From: UBA288 sp050178135
GTDB lineage: Archaea; Halobacteriota; Methanomicrobia; Methanomicrobiales; Methanospirillaceae
Direction of reading: 5' to 3'
Length of the DNA: 30,863 bases
NCBI GenBank assembly: GCA_050178135.1
Contig: JBFXGJ010000023.1
Location: 1 to 30,863, forward strand
Positions 1-7,502 of the stretch are shown here, in pieces (the stretch's first letter is position 1; every line of letters starts with the position of its first letter). The position numbers and the translations under genes were made by a program. The notes under the pieces are model-generated. The model saw only the letters and a program-made list of their open reading frames with translations. It had not been told where the DNA came from and ran no database searches.

Positions 1-1
1 G

Positions 2-46
2 GAGTTCGGGCACGCGGTCCTCGCGGTGCTTGAAAAAAGGGGGTAA
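2..46 (+). CDS. C-terminal tail of an unidentified gene (partial)
   Basis: An open frame enters from the left edge and ends at a TAA at 44-46. It encodes the last 14 residues, EFGHAVLAVLEKRG. The residues look like an ordinary amphipathic C-terminus, and the gene would converge on the surface-protein gene two bases further on. Too little is visible to assign a family, so the function is unknown. It could also be a chance open frame. Confidence 0.4.
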   Translation, partial: EFGHAVLAVLEKRG

Positions 47-48
47 GT

Positions 49-849
49 TCAGAGCCGCCGGGAGAAGATCCCGAGGGCACAGAGGGCAAGGCCGAGACCG
101 ACCAGCGGAAGGACCGAGAGCCCGGACTGGGTCGCGGTCGGCGCCGCCGTTGTCGGGGCGGTCGTGGTCGAGAGAGAGGTCGCGACCGATGGGGTCACCG
201 TGGGCGTCGCGACCGTCGTCTCCGGCGCGGACGCCACCGACACCGGGAACCGGGTGATGACCCCGTTCTGATCGAGTATCGTGACACGGTACTCGCCGGG
301 GCCCGGTATCGCGACGATCCCGGAGAACGAACCGGACGCATCGGTCAGCACGTACTCGGGCTCGTGGGTGAAGTTCCCGGGACCCTGGACCGAGATCCCG
401 ATCGAGGCGCTCTTCTTGCCGGGCGCCGTCCCGGCGACGGTGAGGTTTGCCGTGTCGGACTGGGCCGACGGGGAGGTGACGGTCACCTCGCCGGAGCGGT
501 CGACGAGGGTGACGGGACGGGCCGTGACCGAGGCGGACCCGTAGACGGAGGGGTCGCGTTGCCGTTCGAGCTCGACCTTGTAGTCACCCGTACCCAGGTC
601 CGCCGTCTCGAAGGTGGCGGAGAATGTCCGATCCGGCTGGACAACGATGATCGTACGGGCGCGTTCCTCCATCCCCTGATAGAGGATGACGTTGGTCGTG
701 AACCCGACCGGGAGGGTCGAGGTCCCGTTTACGACGATGGGATCGCCGGCGGAAAGGGTCCGCGGCACGTCGATGGTCACGATGTAGGCAGTGGCGCCCG
801 CGGTCAGCAGCGAGGCGAGGCAGAGAAGGAGAAGCAGTCGTCGTATCAT
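49..849 (-). CDS. Secreted or membrane-anchored surface protein, DUF3821-like
   Basis: This 266-residue protein is built like an archaeal cell-surface protein. Residues 1-21 form a signal peptide (MIRR followed by a leucine-rich core ending near TAGATA). Two beta-rich, probably Ig-like segments follow, at about 22-110 and 115-205. A Thr/Ser/Ala/Pro linker at about 207-243 is probably O-glycosylated, and a C-terminal hydrophobic helix ends in RRL and would anchor the protein with most of the chain outside. The opening IVTIDVPRTLSAGDPIVVNG resembles surface proteins of Methanomicrobiales that carry DUF3821; this is recalled similarity, not a search result. No PGF-type sorting motif is visible before the last helix. 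No enzymatic motif is seen. The ATG start is preceded by a GGAG about 10 bases upstream. Role in the envelope is inferred only. Confidence 0.75.
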   Translation of the reverse strand: MIRRLLLLLCLASLLTAGATAYIVTIDVPRTLSAGDPIVVNGTSTLPVGFTTNVILYQGMEERARTIIVVQPDRTFSATFETADLGTGDYKVELERQRDPSVYGSASVTARPVTLVDRSGEVTVTSPSAQSDTANLTVAGTAPGKKSASIGISVQGPGNFTHEPEYVLTDASGSFSGIVAIPGPGEYRVTILDQNGVITRFPVSVASAPETTVATPTVTPSVATSLSTTTAPTTAAPTATQSGLSVLPLVGLGLALCALGIFSRRL

Positions 850-935
850 CGTATCGGCTCCAGGAGGCCCCGCATGAGACGGGGCACGGACGCAACATTT
901 CTATTACCCCGGGACGTATTAAACGGTTCACGTTC
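850..935. promoter_or_regulatory. Divergent intergenic region with GC hairpin
   Basis: This 86-base gap separates the divergent surface-protein and RaSEA genes, so both promoters must lie here. A 6-bp GC-only inverted repeat (GCCCCG at 867-872, CGGGGC at 880-885, 7-base loop) sits 18 bases upstream of the surface-protein start. A weak AT-rich element at 898-907 lies about 30 bases before the RaSEA ATG, which would give a nearly leaderless transcript. Neither TATA box is strong. Confidence 0.35.
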
Positions 936-1907
936 ATGAAAGAGGAGAAGCCGCTCGCGACCTGGACCGGGACGGACCGCCTCGGGGACCGGGTCGTCCC
1001 GACCCTGACTGTCATCATCAAGACGCCGGGGTGCTCCTGGCGCCGGTGCCGGATGTGCTCGTACAGCCACGAGCAGCACGGACGGATCGAGGACGCGGAG
1101 GCGCTGGTCCGGGCCCAGCTCGCCTGGGTCCGCCGCGAGTACGCGGGGCGCGACTTCGAGTTCGTCAAGGTCTTCAGTTCGGGTAGCCTCTTCGACCCGG
1201 ACGAGGTGCCACCCGCCGCGCTCGACGCGATCGCCGAGACCTTCCGCGGGCGGACCCTCCTCGCCGAGACGCGGCCCGAGTTCGTTGACCGGGGGCGGGT
1301 CGAGGAGGTCTGTGCCATCATCGACGACGGGACCGTCGACCAGCCCCTCTACGTCGCCGTCGGGCTCGAGACGACGAACGACCGCGTGCGCGAGAAGTCG
1401 ATCGACAAGGGGTTCTCGTACTCGGTCTTCCTCCACGCAGCTCACGAGGTGCGAGCGGCGGGCGCCGGCGTCAAGGCGTACCTGCTCCACAAGCCGCTCT
1501 TCCTGACCGAGGCGGAGGCCCTGGAGGACATGCAGCGGTCGATCGCCGAGGTCGCACCCCACGCCGACCTGATCTCGATGAACCCATGCACGGTCCAGCG
1601 AAGGACCGAACTCGAACGGTACTGGCAGCGGCGCGCGTACCGCCCCCCGTACCTCTGGTCGGTCGTCAAGATCCTGCTCGAGGCCGAACGGCACGTCACG
1701 GCCGATCCACTCGGCGGAGGGCGGCATCGCGGGCCCCACAACTGTGGAGAGTGCGATCACGAGCTGGTGGACGCGATCCGCGATTACTCGCTCACCGCCG
1801 ACCGGTCCCGCCTCGTCGAGGCGTTCGCACTCCCGTGCGACTGTAAAAAGGAGTGGGAGTTCGTACTCGAGAACGAGCGCTCCTACTGCATGCCGCTCAC
1901 GCGGTGA
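936..1907 (+). CDS. raSEA: Archaeosine biosynthesis radical SAM protein RaSEA
   Basis: The 323-residue product matches the COG1244/TIGR01210 family, named RaSEA. It works with ArcS to convert preQ0-lysine at tRNA position 15 into archaeosine (G+) using S-adenosylmethionine and a 4Fe-4S cluster. The cluster cysteines are C33, C38 and C41 in PGCSWRRCRMCSY. The spacing is CX4CX2C, not the textbook CX3CX2C. A second cysteine group lies near the C-terminus: C270 and C273 in GPHNCGECD, and C301 and C303 in LPCDCKKEW. Its presence is a family trait as far as I recall. Length is normal for the family. The gene converges on the next one with an 11-base overlap of coding ends. No ArcS gene is in the window. 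Family call is firm; partner and reaction come from knowledge of the family. Confidence 0.87.
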   Translation: MKEEKPLATWTGTDRLGDRVVPTLTVIIKTPGCSWRRCRMCSYSHEQHGRIEDAEALVRAQLAWVRREYAGRDFEFVKVFSSGSLFDPDEVPPAALDAIAETFRGRTLLAETRPEFVDRGRVEEVCAIIDDGTVDQPLYVAVGLETTNDRVREKSIDKGFSYSVFLHAAHEVRAAGAGVKAYLLHKPLFLTEAEALEDMQRSIAEVAPHADLISMNPCTVQRRTELERYWQRRAYRPPYLWSVVKILLEAERHVTADPLGGGRHRGPHNCGECDHELVDAIRDYSLTADRSRLVEAFALPCDCKKEWEFVLENERSYCMPLTR

Positions 1908-3135
1908 CGGGGGCCTCTTCGTACCCGAGGCACCGGGCGAGCAGGGGCAGGAAGGTGCCGGCGTCCGAGACGATCCCGATCGCCTGCATCGTGCCCCGGT
2001 CCATCAATTTCGTCACCGATGCCGGGTTGATGTCGACACAGATCGTCTTGACGTCGGCGGGGAGGCAGTTGCCGACCGCGATCGAGTGGAGGAGGGTCCC
2101 GACCATCAGGACCATGCCGCACCCCCGGAGGTGTTCACGGATCGCGTCCTGCGCCACCACCATGTCGGTGATCACGTCGGGAAGCGGGCCGTCGTCCCGC
2201 AGGGAGCCGGCGAGGACGAACGGCGCCCCCCTTTTGATACATTCATACATGATACCGCTCGTCACGACGCCGGACTCGACCGCCTGCCGGATCGACCCGG
2301 CGCGCAGCACCTCGGCGATCGCGTAGAGGTGGTTCCGGTGGCCGTGGGCGGTCGGCTTTCCGGTCGAAAGGTCCATCCCGAGCGAGGTGCCGTAGAGGCT
2401 GTTCTCGATATCGTGGGTCGCGAGGGCATTGCCCGCGAAGACCACGTCGATGAAACCCTCGCGCACGAGCCAGGCGAGCGCGGGGGCCGCCCCGGTATGG
2501 ACGATCGCCGGGCCGCCGACGAGCCCGATGCGCCCGCCGTCGCGCTTCAGCTCGGCCATCTCGTGCGCGATCTGGCGGATCAGGGTCTCGCTCGGCCGCT
2601 CGGAGGAGACGGTGCCGTGCATGAACTCGAAGGTCGTCGTCTCGCGCGGCCGCTCGGGGGGGCGGACCAGGACCCCCTCCTCGCCGACGACGACCAGTTC
2701 GCCCCGCTTCAGTTTCGAGATCGGGACGCACCTCGCGGCCCGTGCACTGGGGTCGACCGTGACCAGGCAGTCCATCTCGATCTCCTCGACCGGGAGCCAC
2801 TCTCCGCGCCACTTCACCGAGGTCGGATAATTGGTCGTGGTATAGAACCCCCGGGGGATCACCCGGTCCTCCTCCGCCGGGACGAGCCGGACATCTTCGA
2901 CCGAGGCCTGGCGGGCCCCGAGTCGGTGGAGGTCGGAGAGGATCTCACCGAGACGGGTCTCGTTCTCGGCCGAGACGAGCAGGCGCGCGTACGTCGGGTC
3001 CGTCTTATGCTTGCCCACGTCGAAGACCAGGATCTCGAACGATCCTCCGCGGTCCATGATCCGGTCGAAGACCTGGGTCATGATTCCCGAGTCGATGATG
3101 TGGCCCTCGAGCTCGATCTCCCGCGAGGTCTGCAT
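1897..3135 (-). CDS. TIGR00300 family protein, archaeal-type ornithine cyclodeaminase
   Basis: The 412-residue protein matches the archaeal TIGR00300 family (LOR/SDH bifunctional enzyme conserved region). A Methanococcus maripaludis member was reported to convert L-ornithine to L-proline and ammonia. The N-terminal LOR/SDH-like domain spans about residues 1-95 (begins REIELEGHIIDSGIMTQVFD). A beta-rich middle spans 95-160. A Rossmann-like C-terminal domain carries GRIGLVGGPAIVHTGAAPAL at about 201-220 and VVFAGNALATHDIE at about 231-244, which fits NAD binding. There is no signal peptide, so it should be cytosolic. A possible promoter (GGGATAACGG on the minus strand, near 3160-3168) lies about 28 bases upstream of the ATG, suggesting transcription separate from the cobY gene 68 bases upstream. 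Substrate assignment rests on family knowledge, not on residues I could verify. Confidence 0.8.
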   Translation of the reverse strand: MQTSREIELEGHIIDSGIMTQVFDRIMDRGGSFEILVFDVGKHKTDPTYARLLVSAENETRLGEILSDLHRLGARQASVEDVRLVPAEEDRVIPRGFYTTTNYPTSVKWRGEWLPVEEIEMDCLVTVDPSARAARCVPISKLKRGELVVVGEEGVLVRPPERPRETTTFEFMHGTVSSERPSETLIRQIAHEMAELKRDGGRIGLVGGPAIVHTGAAPALAWLVREGFIDVVFAGNALATHDIENSLYGTSLGMDLSTGKPTAHGHRNHLYAIAEVLRAGSIRQAVESGVVTSGIMYECIKRGAPFVLAGSLRDDGPLPDVITDMVVAQDAIREHLRGCGMVLMVGTLLHSIAVGNCLPADVKTICVDINPASVTKLMDRGTMQAIGIVSDAGTFLPLLARCLGYEEAPVTA

Positions 3136-3203
3136 AATGCTCTCTATATCTCTCGGTGGCCGTTATCCCTTTTTCGGTGATCGACGCCCGGATCGTGACG
3201 CGA

Positions 3204-3788
3204 TCATTCGCCGGCCAGGTGACGCTCCGCAGCGGCGAGGGAGACCCGCGTGTTGACATTGTGGCCGAGCGAGGGGTCGTCAATCCGGAGCCGGCACTCC
3301 TCCTGCATGCCCCCGATCAGCCCGGCATGGAGGATGTTGATCCCGGCAGGGACCGCCCGCCGCCCATCGACCTCCTCGACGTACGGCCCGGCGTCCGTCC
3401 CGTCATCAACCGGGACCCAGACCGAGAGGGCGGGGCAGGTCTGGCCCCGGTAGGCCAGGACGACCTGCTCGACGAGCGATCTGGAGAGGCAGGGGAGGTC
3501 CGCCGCGACGGTGAGGACCGGTTCGTCGAGCCCGAGGAGGGCGATCGCCTCGACCAGGTCCTCGACGTACCCCGCACCGCCGGTGCAGATACAGAGGAGG
3601 TCGTGTGCCCGGCACCAGTTCTGCGTGAAGGGAGTCCGGGTAGAGGCGACGACCACCGGTTCGACGCCTGCGTCGACGAGCGCATCGGCCACCCACTCGA
3701 TCAGGGGCTGGCCGTTGCAGAGCGCGAGCGGCTTCTCCCCCCCGCCGAAGCGGACGCCGCGGCCCCCAGCAAGGATCAGGCCAAGCAT
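3204..3788 (-). CDS. cobY: Adenosylcobinamide-phosphate guanylyltransferase CobY
   Basis: The 194-residue protein is a MobA/CobY-type nucleotidyltransferase. The nucleotide-binding loop is LAGGRGVRFGGGEKPL at residues 6-21, with metal-binding acidic residues probably in VAADLPCLS further on. In archaea CobY replaces the bacterial bifunctional CobU and transfers GMP from GTP to adenosylcobinamide phosphate, giving AdoCbi-GDP for the last steps of cobamide synthesis. Methanogens need cobamides for the corrinoid methyltransferases. The length fits CobY, and its ATG overlaps the 3' end of the cobD-like gene by 13 bases, so the two are translationally coupled. The neighbour favours CobY over MobA (molybdopterin guanylyltransferase), which remains the alternative. 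Confidence 0.85.
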   Translation of the reverse strand: MLGLILAGGRGVRFGGGEKPLALCNGQPLIEWVADALVDAGVEPVVVASTRTPFTQNWCRAHDLLCICTGGAGYVEDLVEAIALLGLDEPVLTVAADLPCLSRSLVEQVVLAYRGQTCPALSVWVPVDDGTDAGPYVEEVDGRRAVPAGINILHAGLIGGMQEECRLRIDDPSLGHNVNTRVSLAAAERHLAGE

Positions 3789-4765
3789 GCTCCGAGCCCC
3801 TCGAGCAGCTGCCGGTTCTCATCGCGCGTCCTGACCGCGACTCGTATATGCCCGGGCATCCCGAACGATGCGCAGTCCCTGACCCGGATACGGCGGTCGG
3901 CGAGCACGGAAGAGAGCAAGGATACGGGCACGGGGCTCTTCGCACAGATGAAGTTCGCCGCCGCCGGCATCGGTTCGAAGCCGAGCCGGGCCAGTCCATC
4001 CCCGAGGAGGGAGCGCTCAACGCGGATGCGCTCCCTCGACTCCTCGAGGGCCGGGTACACGCGCAGGGCGGCGAGCGCGAACTCCTCCGCGAAGGCGTTG
4101 ACCGACCAGGGGGCGCGGCACCGCTCGCACCGATCGACAAGGTCGGGGGCGCCGAACCCGAAGCCGATCCGGATCCCCGGAACGGCGAAGGCCTTCGTCA
4201 TCGAGCGGAGTACGAAGACCCGGTCGTCCCCGGAGTCGACCATCGACGCGAGGGGTTCCGCGAGCTCCATGAAGGCCTCGTCGACGAAGAGCCGGCCCCC
4301 TTCGGGCAGCCCGTCGAGCACCCCCCCCACCTCGTCGCGAGAGAGGAGCGCCCCGGTCGGATTGTTCGGGTTGCAGAGGAACCGGACGGCGGCGCAGGAA
4401 GGGTCAACGGTCTCGCGCGCGCCGGCGAGCGCGGCGGCCACGCGGTAGTCGCCGAACGTCGAACGGTCGATCAGCACCCGGTCCCCCGGGGCGAGTGCTG
4501 CCTGGCAGAATGAACGGATCACCTCGACCGACCCGTTGCCCACCGCGATCTCGTCGTCACGGCGGCCGAAGGTGCGGGCGATCGCCTCCTTCAGGGCGGG
4601 ATACCGGTCATCGGGGTAGTGCTCGAGGCATTCGGGGCGGGGTGTCCAGGGCACGCGCGGGGCAAACGGGTTGAGGTTCGCCGAGAAGTCGAGCCAGCCC
4701 TCCTCGCGCTGCTCGGTCCGGGCGAGTCCGCCGTGCACGGCGCGCGGGGGGATCGGTCGGTGCAT
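3776..4765 (-). CDS. cobD: PLP-dependent threonine-phosphate decarboxylase, CobD-like
   Basis: This fold-type I PLP enzyme of the HisC/CobD family has 329 residues from the chosen ATG. Visible motifs are DFSANLNPF near 26-34, NPNNPTG at 132-138, DEAF at 162-165, and RSMTKAFAVPGIRIG, whose K191 should form the Schiff base. CobD decarboxylates L-threonine O-3-phosphate to (R)-1-aminopropan-2-ol phosphate, the linker of the cobamide nucleotide loop. Coupling to cobY favours CobD over histidinol-phosphate aminotransferase, and the DFSANLNP opening is typical of CobD. The frame is open further upstream to a TTG at 4888, but that extension (rich in basic residues and proline) has no family counterpart. 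The ATG at 4765 has AGGTAT 8 bases before it, so it is preferred. Confidence 0.83.
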   Translation of the reverse strand: MHRPIPPRAVHGGLARTEQREEGWLDFSANLNPFAPRVPWTPRPECLEHYPDDRYPALKEAIARTFGRRDDEIAVGNGSVEVIRSFCQAALAPGDRVLIDRSTFGDYRVAAALAGARETVDPSCAAVRFLCNPNNPTGALLSRDEVGGVLDGLPEGGRLFVDEAFMELAEPLASMVDSGDDRVFVLRSMTKAFAVPGIRIGFGFGAPDLVDRCERCRAPWSVNAFAEEFALAALRVYPALEESRERIRVERSLLGDGLARLGFEPMPAAANFICAKSPVPVSLLSSVLADRRIRVRDCASFGMPGHIRVAVRTRDENRQLLEGLGACLA

Positions 4766-4919
4766 TGCAGATACCTGTTGTCCGTGATCGCTCTTGCAGG
4801 TTTTGTGGGGGGCGTCCTTTCCAGCCGACCGGGGGGGGAAGGGGCGTCCTGCTCGGAATTCCCCACATGAGAGAAAATAATCGCTCAATTCGGGTCATTT
4901 CTGTTTGATAGAAATAGAA

Positions 4920-4932
4920 ATGAATATATAAC
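4920..4932 (+). promoter_or_regulatory. TATA-type promoter of the RHH-ftsZ operon
   Basis: The sequence ATGAATATATAAC in an AT-rich stretch, with GAAATAGAAATG before it as a possible BRE, is the only clear TATA box between cobD and the RHH gene. Transcription would start near 4955, leaving a leader of about 80 bases that contains the repeats described next. Placement of the start site is inferred from the usual distance of about 25 bases. Confidence 0.65.
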
Positions 4933-4959
4933 AATATGGTCAACAGTGAAAAGTCAGCC

Positions 4960-5022
4960 GGTCAGACGCTAAGTCGCCACTGGTCAGACAAAAGACCGAC
5001 AAATGTCGGTCAGAAGTCAGAC
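4960..5022 (+). promoter_or_regulatory. Putative operator: GTCAGAC repeats and a palindrome
   Basis: GTCAGAC occurs at 4961, 4983 and 5016, with GTCAGAA at 5009. Inside this group lies a perfect inverted repeat, GACCGACA-AA-TGTCGGTC, at 4994-5011. The cluster sits at and just downstream of the inferred transcription start and ends 14 bases before the RHH start codon. Ribbon-helix-helix proteins bind short direct or inverted repeats and often repress their own operon, so an autoregulatory operator is the natural reading. The repeats are seen; the binding is inferred. Confidence 0.55.
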
Positions 5023-5035
5023 ATTCCCGATTACA

Positions 5036-5212
5036 ATGAAGCGAATCACCATACGATTGCCCGAGCAGCAGATTGACCTGCTTGAACAGATGGTCGAAGA
5101 GGGCGATTTTCCGACCGTCTCCGAGGCGGTACGCGATGCGGTGCGGGGGCTGATCGAGCGCCGGGGCAATCGTATGCTGCGGGACAAGGACCAGGTATCA
5201 TTAAAACTGTAG
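5036..5212 (+). CDS. Ribbon-helix-helix regulator upstream of ftsZ, CdrS-like
   Basis: The 58-residue protein has the CopG/Arc ribbon-helix-helix layout: strand KRITIRLPEQQ, helix A IDLLEQMVEEG, turn, then helix B TVSEAVRDAVRGLIERR. Such proteins bind DNA as dimers through the N-terminal strand. In halophilic archaea a similar small RHH protein, CdrS, is encoded beside an ftsZ gene and regulates cell division genes. The same arrangement here (8 bases between this stop and the ftsZ ATG) suggests the same role. The ATG at 5036 starts exactly at the family's KRITIRLP strand. An in-frame ATG at 5003 lies inside the palindrome and would add 11 residues with no family match, so it is rejected. No clear ribosome binding site precedes 5036. 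Orthology with CdrS is inferred from size, fold and position. Confidence 0.8.
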   Translation: MKRITIRLPEQQIDLLEQMVEEGDFPTVSEAVRDAVRGLIERRGNRMLRDKDQVSLKL

Positions 5213-5220
5213 GGGTTTCG

Positions 5221-6372
5221 ATGCAGACAATCATAAATGAAGCGCTCAAGAACGCGGAGATCGAGCGCGAGATGCTCAAGGGGATCATCAACGAGGATGA
5301 CTTCGACGGTCAGCCCCGGATCGTGATCGTCGGGTGTGGCGGCGCTGGAAACAACACGATCAACCGGCTCCACCACATGCAGGTCACCGGCGCCGAGACG
5401 ATCGCGGTGAACACCGACAAGCAGCACCTCGACATGATCCAGGCCGATAAAAGGATCCTGATCGGCAAGTCCCTGACCAAGGGGCTGGGCGCCGGCGGGT
5501 ATCCCGATGTCGGGAAGCGGGCGGCGGAGATGGCGCGGGCCACCCTCGAGAGCGTGCTCGAGAACGTCGACCTCTGCTTCGTGACCGCCGGGATGGGTGG
5601 CGGCACGGGCACGGGCGCCGCACCCGTCGTCGCACAGATCGCAAAGGACCAGGGCGCGATCGTGGTCGGCATGGTCTCGTACCCGTTCCAGGTCGAGAAG
5701 GCGCGGCTCCTCCGGGCCGAAGAGGGCCTCGAGTCCCTCAGCCAGTCCGCGGACTCGGTGATCGTGCTCGACAACAACCGGCTCAAGTCCTACGTCCCGA
5801 ACCTTCCGCTGGGCCAGGCGTTCTCGGTGATGGACCAGCTGATCGCCGAGACGGTCAAGGGGATCAGCGAGACGATCACCGAGCCGTCCCTGATCAACAT
5901 CGACTACGCCGATGTCCGGGCGATCATGAAGAAAGGCGGTGTCGCCGTGATGCTCGTCGGCGAGACGAAGCAGCAGAACAAGGCCGAGACCGTGGTCCGC
6001 GAGTGCCTCTCGAACCCCATGCTCGACATCGACTACCACGGCGCCACCGGCGCGCTGATCCACATCACGGGCGGGAGCGACCTGACCCTGCAGGAGGCTG
6101 AGGAGATCGCAAGCCAGCTCACCTACGAACTCGACCCCCACGCCGATGTGATCTGGGGCGCGCGGATCAAGAGCGAGTTCGAAGGACGGGTCCGCGTCAT
6201 GGCGATCATGACCGGGGTCAGGTCGGCCCAGGTCCTGGGCAGCCAAAACCCCGCTGCGAAGTCGAACCCGCCGATCTCCCAGAAGTCCGGGACGAAGTGG
6301 GCACATGACCCCGTCCGTAGCACGCGTTCCTACGATAAGAGCGGCGGCAGCCAGATCGAGTTCATCAAGTAA
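5221..6372 (+). CDS. ftsZ: Cell division GTPase FtsZ
   Basis: The 383-residue protein is a full-length archaeal FtsZ, the tubulin-like GTPase that polymerises into the division ring at mid-cell. The nucleotide-binding region starts with VIVGCGGAGNNTINRL at about 35-50. The tubulin signature GGGTGTG is at 126-132. The T7 loop that completes the active site of the neighbouring subunit is NIDYADVRAIM from N226, with acidic D228 and D231. A poorly conserved linker at about 338-376 leads to the C-terminal peptide SQIEFIK, like the short tail motif through which FtsZ binds partner proteins. An N-terminal extension of about 30 residues is common in archaeal FtsZ1. A GGGG lies 5 bases before the ATG. 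It is probably cotranscribed with the RHH gene. FtsZ1 versus FtsZ2 class needs a tree; FtsZ1 seems likelier to me. Confidence 0.97.
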   Translation: MQTIINEALKNAEIEREMLKGIINEDDFDGQPRIVIVGCGGAGNNTINRLHHMQVTGAETIAVNTDKQHLDMIQADKRILIGKSLTKGLGAGGYPDVGKRAAEMARATLESVLENVDLCFVTAGMGGGTGTGAAPVVAQIAKDQGAIVVGMVSYPFQVEKARLLRAEEGLESLSQSADSVIVLDNNRLKSYVPNLPLGQAFSVMDQLIAETVKGISETITEPSLINIDYADVRAIMKKGGVAVMLVGETKQQNKAETVVRECLSNPMLDIDYHGATGALIHITGGSDLTLQEAEEIASQLTYELDPHADVIWGARIKSEFEGRVRVMAIMTGVRSAQVLGSQNPAAKSNPPISQKSGTKWAHDPVRSTRSYDKSGGSQIEFIK

Positions 6373-6383
6373 CCCCTTCTCTT

Positions 6384-7235
6384 TTATTCGCGGAGGAGCG
6401 CGACCTTCTCTCCCACCCCGACACCGAGACGTTCTGCGATCGGCCGGCACTTGGCGGCGAGGAGGTGCGCGACCGGAGGCAGGCCCGAGTACTCCGTGAG
6501 CGACTCGTAGTTCGCCATCCCCTTCGCGATGACCAGGTCGGCACCTTCGATCGCGCCGGCCAGTTCGGGCGGAATCCTGTCCAGCGGGACCCCCATCTCC
6601 GATCCCCCGCCGGTCGTCGTGAGCAGGTCGGCGACGAGGTCGATCCCGAGAGCACGGGCGTCCTCCAGCGTCGCATCGTTCAGCACCGGCCCATCCCGGA
6701 CGGCAACCGTGACGTGGACCCCGCGCCGGGCCAGGTGCCCGATCAGGAGGCGGTCGAGCACGATCTCCCCGCAGTTGTCGGTGATGTAGACCACGCGCCC
6801 GAGCAGACCCTCGATCGCGTCGCAGTCGTCGACTGCGAGCCCCCGTGCGAACTCTTCCTCGAAGAAGGCGAGAAAGTCATCGGCGATCCGATGGCCCTTG
6901 ACACCGTGGTCGAAGGTGTTCCCGATGATCGAGGCGATCACGAAGTCCCGGAACGTCACAAGGCGCGGACCAACCGTTCGACAGGCGTCCTGGACAACGG
7001 CGGTGCTCTCCCTCTTGACGCAGGCATAGGGGTCCCGAACTCCGAGAAGTCCGGCCGCAAGCCGGTGGAGATCGGAGGCGATGACCGGCTGCGGCACCTC
7101 GAGGTCGCGGAGATCGGCGAGGCGCGCGGCGCAGGCGGTGACGATCGCGTCCGCGCACTCAGGCCGGCCGGCGAGAACACAGGTGTTCTGGATCCGTGAC
7201 ATCAGGCAGTCAGCACACTCGGAAGAGACCGGCAT
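6384..7235 (-). CDS. DUF89 / ARMT1-like metal-dependent phosphatase
   Basis: The 283-residue protein belongs to the archaeal DUF89 (damage-control phosphatase, ARMT1-like) family. Eukaryotic and archaeal members are metal-dependent phosphatases that hydrolyse damaged or side-product sugar phosphates. Motifs visible here are an N-terminal C7-x2-C10 pair, NTFDHG near 106, ITDNCGEIVLDRLLI at 151-165 with D153, N154 and E157 as likely metal ligands, PVLNDAT near N186, and AKGMANYESL at 237-246. The length is typical for the short archaeal form. It converges on ftsZ with an 11-base gap, so no functional link should be drawn from that side. Its substrate cannot be read from sequence. Confidence 0.83.
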   Translation of the reverse strand: MPVSSECADCLMSRIQNTCVLAGRPECADAIVTACAARLADLRDLEVPQPVIASDLHRLAAGLLGVRDPYACVKRESTAVVQDACRTVGPRLVTFRDFVIASIIGNTFDHGVKGHRIADDFLAFFEEEFARGLAVDDCDAIEGLLGRVVYITDNCGEIVLDRLLIGHLARRGVHVTVAVRDGPVLNDATLEDARALGIDLVADLLTTTGGGSEMGVPLDRIPPELAGAIEGADLVIAKGMANYESLTEYSGLPPVAHLLAAKCRPIAERLGVGVGEKVALLRE

Positions 7236-7269
7236 ACCGATAGAGTCGGCCCGTCGGACAGAAATAGAA

Positions 7270-7343
7270 TGGGGCCACTGCGATTTGAACGCAGGTCAGA
7301 AGACCCCCAGTCTCCTAGGATGGCCAGGCTACCCTATGGCCCC
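7270..7343 (-). tRNA. tRNA-Pro(GGG)
   Basis: Read on the minus strand, the cloverleaf starts at 7343. The acceptor stem GGGGCCA pairs perfectly with TGGCCCC, and the discriminator is A at 7270. The anticodon stem is GGAGA/TCTTC and the loop is CTGGGGG, giving anticodon GGG at 7308-7306, which reads CCC and CCU. The T arm is CTGCG-TTCAAAT-CGCAG. The 74-base gene has no intron and no encoded CCA, which must be added after transcription. Confidence 0.93.
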
Positions 7344-7345
7344 AC

Positions 7346-7378
7346 GACCTACAATGTAGGTCAAAAGAACATATCTAC
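7346..7378 (-). promoter_or_regulatory. tRNA-Pro promoter with palindrome
   Basis: On the minus strand a weak TATA-like element (GTAGATATGTT, 7378-7368) lies about 30 bases before the tRNA 5' end. Between it and the tRNA is a perfect inverted repeat, GACCTACA-A-TGTAGGTC, at 7346-7362. It covers the probable transcription start, so it could be an operator or a hairpin in a very short leader. It differs at one base per arm, and in spacer length, from the palindrome before the RHH-ftsZ genes. Confidence 0.5.
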
Positions 7379-7502
7379 CTTCGCATCCAGGGTTGACGGA
7401 CGGTCGGGTGAAAGCTCCGCACCGGCCCCCTTTCCTGGATCGCCTCAATTTTGGGGAATTACGGAGAACAAACGAGAATTCACCGCGTACATGACTCGAA
7501 AG

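Noticed and set aside
1744..3180. Long plus-strand open frame of 478 codons opposite the TIGR00300 gene
   Set aside because: High GC content makes antisense frames long. The product is rich in Arg, Asp, Gly and Pro with no family pattern, and the minus strand holds a recognised protein.
3156..4448. Plus-strand open frame of 430 codons opposite cobY and cobD
   Set aside because: It runs antisense to two clear enzymes and has composition typical of a shadow frame.
4766..4888. Longer cobD-like protein from TTG at 4888
   Set aside because: The extra 41 residues have no counterpart in the family, and the ATG at 4765 has a better ribosome binding site.
5017..6450. Minus-strand open frame of 477 codons opposite ftsZ
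   Set aside because: FtsZ is unmistakable on the plus strand. The opposite frame has no motif.
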